From a virus, in IMG/VR virus record IMGVR_UViG_3300034198_026895, positions 1-23,102 of that record: 23,102 bases of DNA. One strand, given 5' to 3'. The notes beneath the pieces were generated by a model. The model made no database searches. It had not been told where the DNA came from and saw only the letters and a list, made by a program, of their open reading frames with translations. Position 1 is the stretch's first letter; every line of letters begins with the position of its first letter. The position numbers were made by a program, and so were the translations under genes. Below, in pieces: positions 20,432 through 23,102 of the stretch.

Positions 20432-20946
20432 TCTTTGTTTTTTTGCTTGGGCTTAGGTTTTGATTTTCTTTTAGACTCTGCTCTAGCCTGTTTCTCGGCA
20501 ATCTCTGAATGATAAGCATTTACAGCATTTGCGCTAGTTCTACTTCTCCATTTAAAAGTACATTCAGTGCACTCAACCATTCTGGCAGTTGTCCATCTAC
20601 CACCATTCGGTAGGTCAATTATGTAAGTCTTAAGCTTGCCAGTACGAGCAGAGCAGTAAGGGCATTGAGGGTACCTACCGCGTCTGTATTCAATACCATC
20701 AGCATTGACCGAAAGTGCTCTACGTATTTCATTCTCATCTCTACCTCCCCAAATTCCCCAAATTTCTTTGGACTCTAGTGCAAATTTTATGCAATCTTTT
20801 CTTATAGGGCATTGAAAGCAAAGGTTTTTTGCTGTGTACTTTTCTACAGGTTCGTCAGAAAAGAAGTAGTCAACCAAAGACTCATTTTCTGGTTTTGCAC
20901 ACTCTGCTCGCTCTTGCCAATTTAATTTTTTAAAGTTATCTAGCAC
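20428..20946 (-). CDS. WhiB-family transcription factor with extra C-terminal zinc ribbon
   Basis: This 172-residue protein contains the WhiB iron-sulfur cysteines C16, C43, C46 and C52 (CFQCPIRKDC, 43-52) and the GIWGG turn (64-68), followed by RDENEIRRAL. WhiB proteins exist only in actinobacteria and their phages, which supports the host assignment. Residues 95-129 add CPYC and CTEC pairs, forming a zinc ribbon not found in short cellular WhiB proteins, and the last 35 residues are Lys/Arg/Pro-rich. WhiB proteins bind the housekeeping sigma factor region 4; this one may redirect host or phage transcription. The GTG start overlaps the previous gene by 11 bases, and expression likely comes from the promoter at 21290-21295. 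Confidence 0.88.
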   Translation of the reverse strand: MLDNFKKLNWQERAECAKPENESLVDYFFSDEPVEKYTAKNLCFQCPIRKDCIKFALESKEIWGIWGGRDENEIRRALSVNADGIEYRRGRYPQCPYCSARTGKLKTYIIDLPNGGRWTTARMVECTECTFKWRSRTSANAVNAYHSEIAEKQARAESKRKSKPKPKQKNKD

Positions 20947-21283
20947 TTATCTCAATCCATGTAATAGGGAAAACTTCTTCTACAGTGTCGCCGTAATCAG
21001 TTTCTCCATACATGTCGCACGATGTTAGCTCCGTATCGCCGTCTACATGACCACAGTAGCCAAATAAAGACATATGGCCACCTTCAATTTTCCCAAAAGC
21101 TTGACCTAAAGAGTCAGTAATTCCGTCCCTTTGTAGGGCAGAAGCTAAGGCTCTTTTGACTACTTCATTAGAAACATCTATGTGACCGATTGTGCAAAAA
21201 ACTACAGCTGAGTCAGAAGCAAACTGGTATAAATTACCAGTCCACTCGCTCCAAAGTGCTTCTCCAGCTCTAGAATCTTTCAC
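20936..21283 (-). CDS. Hypothetical protein upstream of whiB-like gene
   Basis: This 115-residue acidic protein begins at a GTG (21283) six bases after a TATAAT on the minus strand, so it probably has a leaderless mRNA. It contains IGHIDVSNEVVKRALASALQ (32-51), then GKIEGGHMSLFGYCGHVDGD (about 64-83), and ends EEVFPITWIEIS. The two His/Gly/Cys-containing loops may be ligand-binding, but I do not recognise the family. It overlaps the WhiB-like gene by 11 bases, so the two form one operon and might act together. Confidence 0.6.
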   Translation of the reverse strand: MKDSRAGEALWSEWTGNLYQFASDSAVVFCTIGHIDVSNEVVKRALASALQRDGITDSLGQAFGKIEGGHMSLFGYCGHVDGDTELTSCDMYGETDYGDTVEEVFPITWIEISAR

Positions 21284-21289
21284 AGTTTA

Positions 21290-21295
21290 ATTATA
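21290..21295 (-). promoter_or_regulatory. Leaderless promoter of the WhiB operon
   Basis: On the minus strand TATAAT (21295 to 21290) is followed by six bases and then the GTG start at 21283. This is the same geometry as at 1394 and 11860, here with GTG instead of ATG. No ribosome site lies between. A G-rich patch (21315-21330, plus strand) lies upstream. Confidence 0.65.
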
Positions 21296-21341
21296 CATTA
21301 AGTACAATAATAAGTGGCGGGGAGCGGGGTTTATTTTTCTG

Positions 21342-21548
21342 TCAAATACTCTTTAATTTGGCGTGTACAGACACATTAAAATCGCTAGAATCAGTCATTT
21401 TTTCGTGATAAAGCTCTATTTCAACTTTAGAGTTAAGCTCATCAATGTCATAAATTTCTAAATAATTCATCAAAATTTCTTGGGCCTTGGCCAAAGATTT
21501 TTTATAACTTTGGGAGTTAAAATTAAACTTAAGTGTGGAGCGTGACAC
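21342..21548 (-). CDS. Small hypothetical protein
   Basis: This 68-residue protein starts with a GTG that overlaps the stop of the preceding gene (TAGTG). It has a basic N-terminus (MSRSTLKFNFNSQSYKKSLA), a helical middle (KAQEILMNYLEIYDI) and a beta-like C-terminus (KVEIELYHEKM, then DFNVSVHAKLKSI). No family is recognised. The coupling to the upstream gene and consistent alternation of charged and hydrophobic residues support it being real. Confidence 0.5.
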   Translation of the reverse strand: MSRSTLKFNFNSQSYKKSLAKAQEILMNYLEIYDIDELNSKVEIELYHEKMTDSSDFNVSVHAKLKSI

Positions 21549-21961
21549 TATTTAACTCTTTTTTGTAGCTTATATGGAGAGTAGTGAGTTCCATCAAGCT
21601 TAGGCTCTTTCCCATCAGTAGAGTTAATAATAATATCTCCAGAACGGATGGCCACAATAACACCACGTCTGCCATTGTGTATAGAGCCAGTAGGCCCATC
21701 AAAAGCATCTTTAGAGACTCTAACTAGGTCACCAATAATAAACATTCCTGGCCCTCCGTCAACCCAGAATTCATTTTTTCCGTCTGGACTTAAGGAGTGT
21801 CCTAGTGCTAGGGTTTCAAAAATACTTAAAGCATCTCTTTGAGCTTGAGGTGTCATTCCATCTATTTCTTCCCAAGTTTCGAGTAGCTTTAAGACAGCCT
21901 TACCGACTCCAATTCTTACTTTTGCTTCAACAAATTGCTGTTTTACCCATTCGTAATCCAT
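21548..21961 (-). CDS. Hypothetical protein with KOW/SH3-like C-terminus
   Basis: This 137-residue protein has a helical N-terminal half (1-65) and a beta-rich C-terminal half with GDLVRVSKDAFDGPTGSIHN (77-96) followed by GRRGVIVAIRSGDIIINSTDG. The arrangement G-D-x-V-x-V, then a P-x-G turn, then G-x-I/V-x-x-I resembles KOW/SH3-like barrels that bind nucleic acids or proteins. Related small proteins exist in actinophages. ATG at 21961 follows the stop of the glycosyltransferase gene by six bases, with TAGGA as ribosome site. The function is inferred only from fold resemblance. Confidence 0.55.
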   Translation of the reverse strand: MDYEWVKQQFVEAKVRIGVGKAVLKLLETWEEIDGMTPQAQRDALSIFETLALGHSLSPDGKNEFWVDGGPGMFIIGDLVRVSKDAFDGPTGSIHNGRRGVIVAIRSGDIIINSTDGKEPKLDGTHYSPYKLQKRVK

Positions 21962-21967
21962 TTTTTC

Positions 21968-22972
21968 CTAACTTATTCTTAATATAGATTGTAGCTCATT
22001 TATGGAGCTTTTTTGGTTGCCAATTCGTGAAATATAAATATCTTTTTGAGCCCTAGCCAATAGGTCTCTGTTTTCTTGTGCCATAGTGTCAATGTTTGAT
22101 GCTAATACCGCCCACGGGGCTCCTAAATACTGAGAAACAGTCCAGTCGGTTGCTATAGGGGTGTTTGAGTTTAGAGCTTGAACATACCTATAAGTCCACC
22201 ATGAGCCATCTCTCTTACTTGTGGTAATAATTGCACCTATAGAACGACTTATTTGGTCTAAGACATCATTGTCGGTAACTCCCTTACCCCACTTCATAGC
22301 AACACTTGGTAGAGAAAGAGTTTTAATGGTTTTTTCACTCCATTCATTATAGATGTCAATTGACCATTTATTTGCCCTAGTCTTATCTAAGTTCGGTAGC
22401 TCTGTTATGTAAAAAGAATCTAGATTAACCCCGTGGAGATTATTTTTTGCAAAGCTAGAAAGTTTTACGTGTTCCAATAAACCCCAAGGAAGTTTTGGAT
22501 AAATAGTTGTTGGCCATTCTTCTTCATTTAAAGATTTAAGGACGTTAAAAAGCCTAGCCTCAACATCTGAGTCAGCCACCACAAAGTCATATTCTTTTCT
22601 TTTAGAGTAAAAGGATTTAGTAAAACTTTTTGGGTTATTGACCATTGATTTTATGCTTGAAGTTATTAGAGAGCAATTTGGTAAGTCCACAAACAAAGTC
22701 AGTTTTCCAGACTTTTTTGCTAAATCAATTACGTTTAAAGCTCCATAAATTTTATGTGAAGTTAGGCTTCCCACTGGTGCTATCCCAACTAGTACCGAAT
22801 CAAACTCTTCTAAGTCCGAGTCGGTTGCGGTAACACTGGGGGCTGACCAAGTAACTTCGTGGCCAGCGGAGGTCAAAACTTCATGCAAAACTGAAGAAAA
22901 AGTTTTAGAGGTTTTATTTACTTTTTCGGATGTCTGTGGGGCAGTCATTCCTGTCAAAAAAATTTTTGCCAT
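21968..22972 (-). CDS. GT-B-like putative glycosyltransferase
   Basis: This 334-residue protein begins MAKIFLTGMTAPQTSEKVNK and runs through a Rossmann-like first half (LTLFVDLPNCSLI, then FVVADSDVEARLF near residue 135). The second half holds SIGAIITTSKRDGSWWTYRY (about 245-264), VQALNSNTPIATDW and YLGAPWAVLA. The latter elements fit the donor-binding half of GT-B glycosyltransferases, where E/D and Arg contact the nucleotide sugar. I recall proteins of this kind with the same opening in actinophages. The substrate is unknown; DNA, virion proteins or cell-wall sugars are all possible. A GAAA-tetraloop hairpin and GAAAG ribosome site precede the ATG in the same spacing as for the gene at 13321. 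Confidence 0.65.
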   Translation of the reverse strand: MAKIFLTGMTAPQTSEKVNKTSKTFSSVLHEVLTSAGHEVTWSAPSVTATDSDLEEFDSVLVGIAPVGSLTSHKIYGALNVIDLAKKSGKLTLFVDLPNCSLITSSIKSMVNNPKSFTKSFYSKRKEYDFVVADSDVEARLFNVLKSLNEEEWPTTIYPKLPWGLLEHVKLSSFAKNNLHGVNLDSFYITELPNLDKTRANKWSIDIYNEWSEKTIKTLSLPSVAMKWGKGVTDNDVLDQISRSIGAIITTSKRDGSWWTYRYVQALNSNTPIATDWTVSQYLGAPWAVLASNIDTMAQENRDLLARAQKDIYISRIGNQKSSINELQSILRIS

Positions 22973-22990
22973 ATTACGCTTTCATTATTA

Positions 22991-23020
22991 GGGGGCACCA
23001 CTATTTCTAGCGATGCCCCC
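22991..23020 (-). promoter_or_regulatory. GAAA-tetraloop hairpin upstream of the GT-B-like gene
   Basis: On the minus strand the arms GGGGGCATCGCTA and TAGTGGTGCCCCC pair over 13 positions with two G-U wobbles around a GAAA tetraloop. After it come seven bases, GAAAG, six bases and ATG at 22972. It matches the arrangement at 13341-13364 (eight bases, GAAAG, six bases, ATG). On the plus strand a T-rich run follows, but no plus-strand gene precedes it, so terminator function in that direction has no obvious purpose. Confidence 0.65.
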
Positions 23021-23033
23021 TTTAGTTTTTTAT

Positions 23034-23102
23034 TTAGAACGGTGCGTTAGCTGGAGCTGCAACAGGAGATGCAGGAGCTGGTGCAGGTGCAGGTGCTGGT
23101 GC
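23034..23102 (-). CDS. Ala/Pro-rich C-terminus of an upstream minus-strand gene (partial)
   Basis: Read on the minus strand from the window edge, 22 codons are open to a TAA at 23036-23034. They encode alternating Ala and Pro followed by SPVAAPANAPF. The Ala-Pro run is a typical flexible tail. A final Pro-Phe recalls single-stranded DNA-binding proteins, but their acidic residues are absent here. The rest of the gene lies outside the window, so its function cannot be stated. Confidence 0.55.
   Translation of the reverse strand, partial: APAPAPAPAPASPVAAPANAPF

Noticed and set aside
21315-21330. G-rich patch (GGCGGGGAGCGGGG) as a G-quadruplex or terminator
   Set aside because: It has only three runs of at least three G and no complementary C-rich arm nearby, so neither structure is supported.

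Overview
The window looks like part of a tailed-phage genome (or prophage) infecting a low-GC actinobacterium. The actinobacterial assignment rests on a WhiB-family gene, several TTG/GTG starts, leaderless promoters, and a primase-helicase, metallophosphoesterase and small membrane protein of the kinds I know from actinophages. A freshwater or marine host of the Nanopelagicales/Microbacteriaceae type is my inference from the AT-rich sequence and the glycine-rich tail proteins common in aquatic phages. The sequence alone does not prove the host. No tRNA, rRNA, CRISPR array or insertion sequence was seen, and no gap between genes exceeds about 190 bases.

Layout. (1) Positions 1-3385, plus strand: distal tail/adhesin genes. 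These are the end of a structural gene, a polyglycine adhesin, a conserved small virion-type protein, an INFPDSP-type fibre protein with its own leaderless promoter, and a 520-residue protein whose middle 300 residues are an aromatic hexad/heptad repeat. (2) Positions 3387-10502, plus strand: a tightly overlapping, very AT-rich cassette. It holds two paralogous proteins of unknown function, three divergent family-61-like glycosyltransferases, a HAD-phosphatase/sugar nucleotidyltransferase fusion, a small glycerophosphodiesterase-like protein and small Cys-rich proteins. (3) Positions 10502-12528: a scar of broken tail-gene pieces, an ABC-ATPase/GNAT fusion, a strong terminator, and a short serine recombinase with a leaderless promoter. 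(4) Positions 12521-16064, minus strand: a GT-A glycosyltransferase and a prim-pol/SF3 helicase primase. (5) Positions 16256-20431, plus strand: a membrane protein, a small HTH-like protein, a metallophosphoesterase, and a second glycan set (GT-A-like protein, TagD-like cytidylyltransferase, GT2-TPR protein). (6) Positions 20428-23102, minus strand: a WhiB protein with an extra zinc ribbon, small unknowns, a GT-B-like glycosyltransferase, and the Ala/Pro-rich end of another gene.

How the parts may work together. The density of sugar genes is striking: seven glycosyltransferase-like proteins, two nucleotidyltransferases, a HAD phosphatase and a phosphodiesterase. It suggests the phage makes activated sugars or polyols and transfers them to its own virion, its DNA or the host surface. 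The ABC-GNAT fusion could be part of a DNA or protein modification system. Two structural signals are not explained by the genes. One is a pair of GAAA-tetraloop hairpins placed almost identically upstream of two minus-strand glycosyltransferase genes. The other is a set of -10 elements whose predicted start of transcription falls at the start codon.
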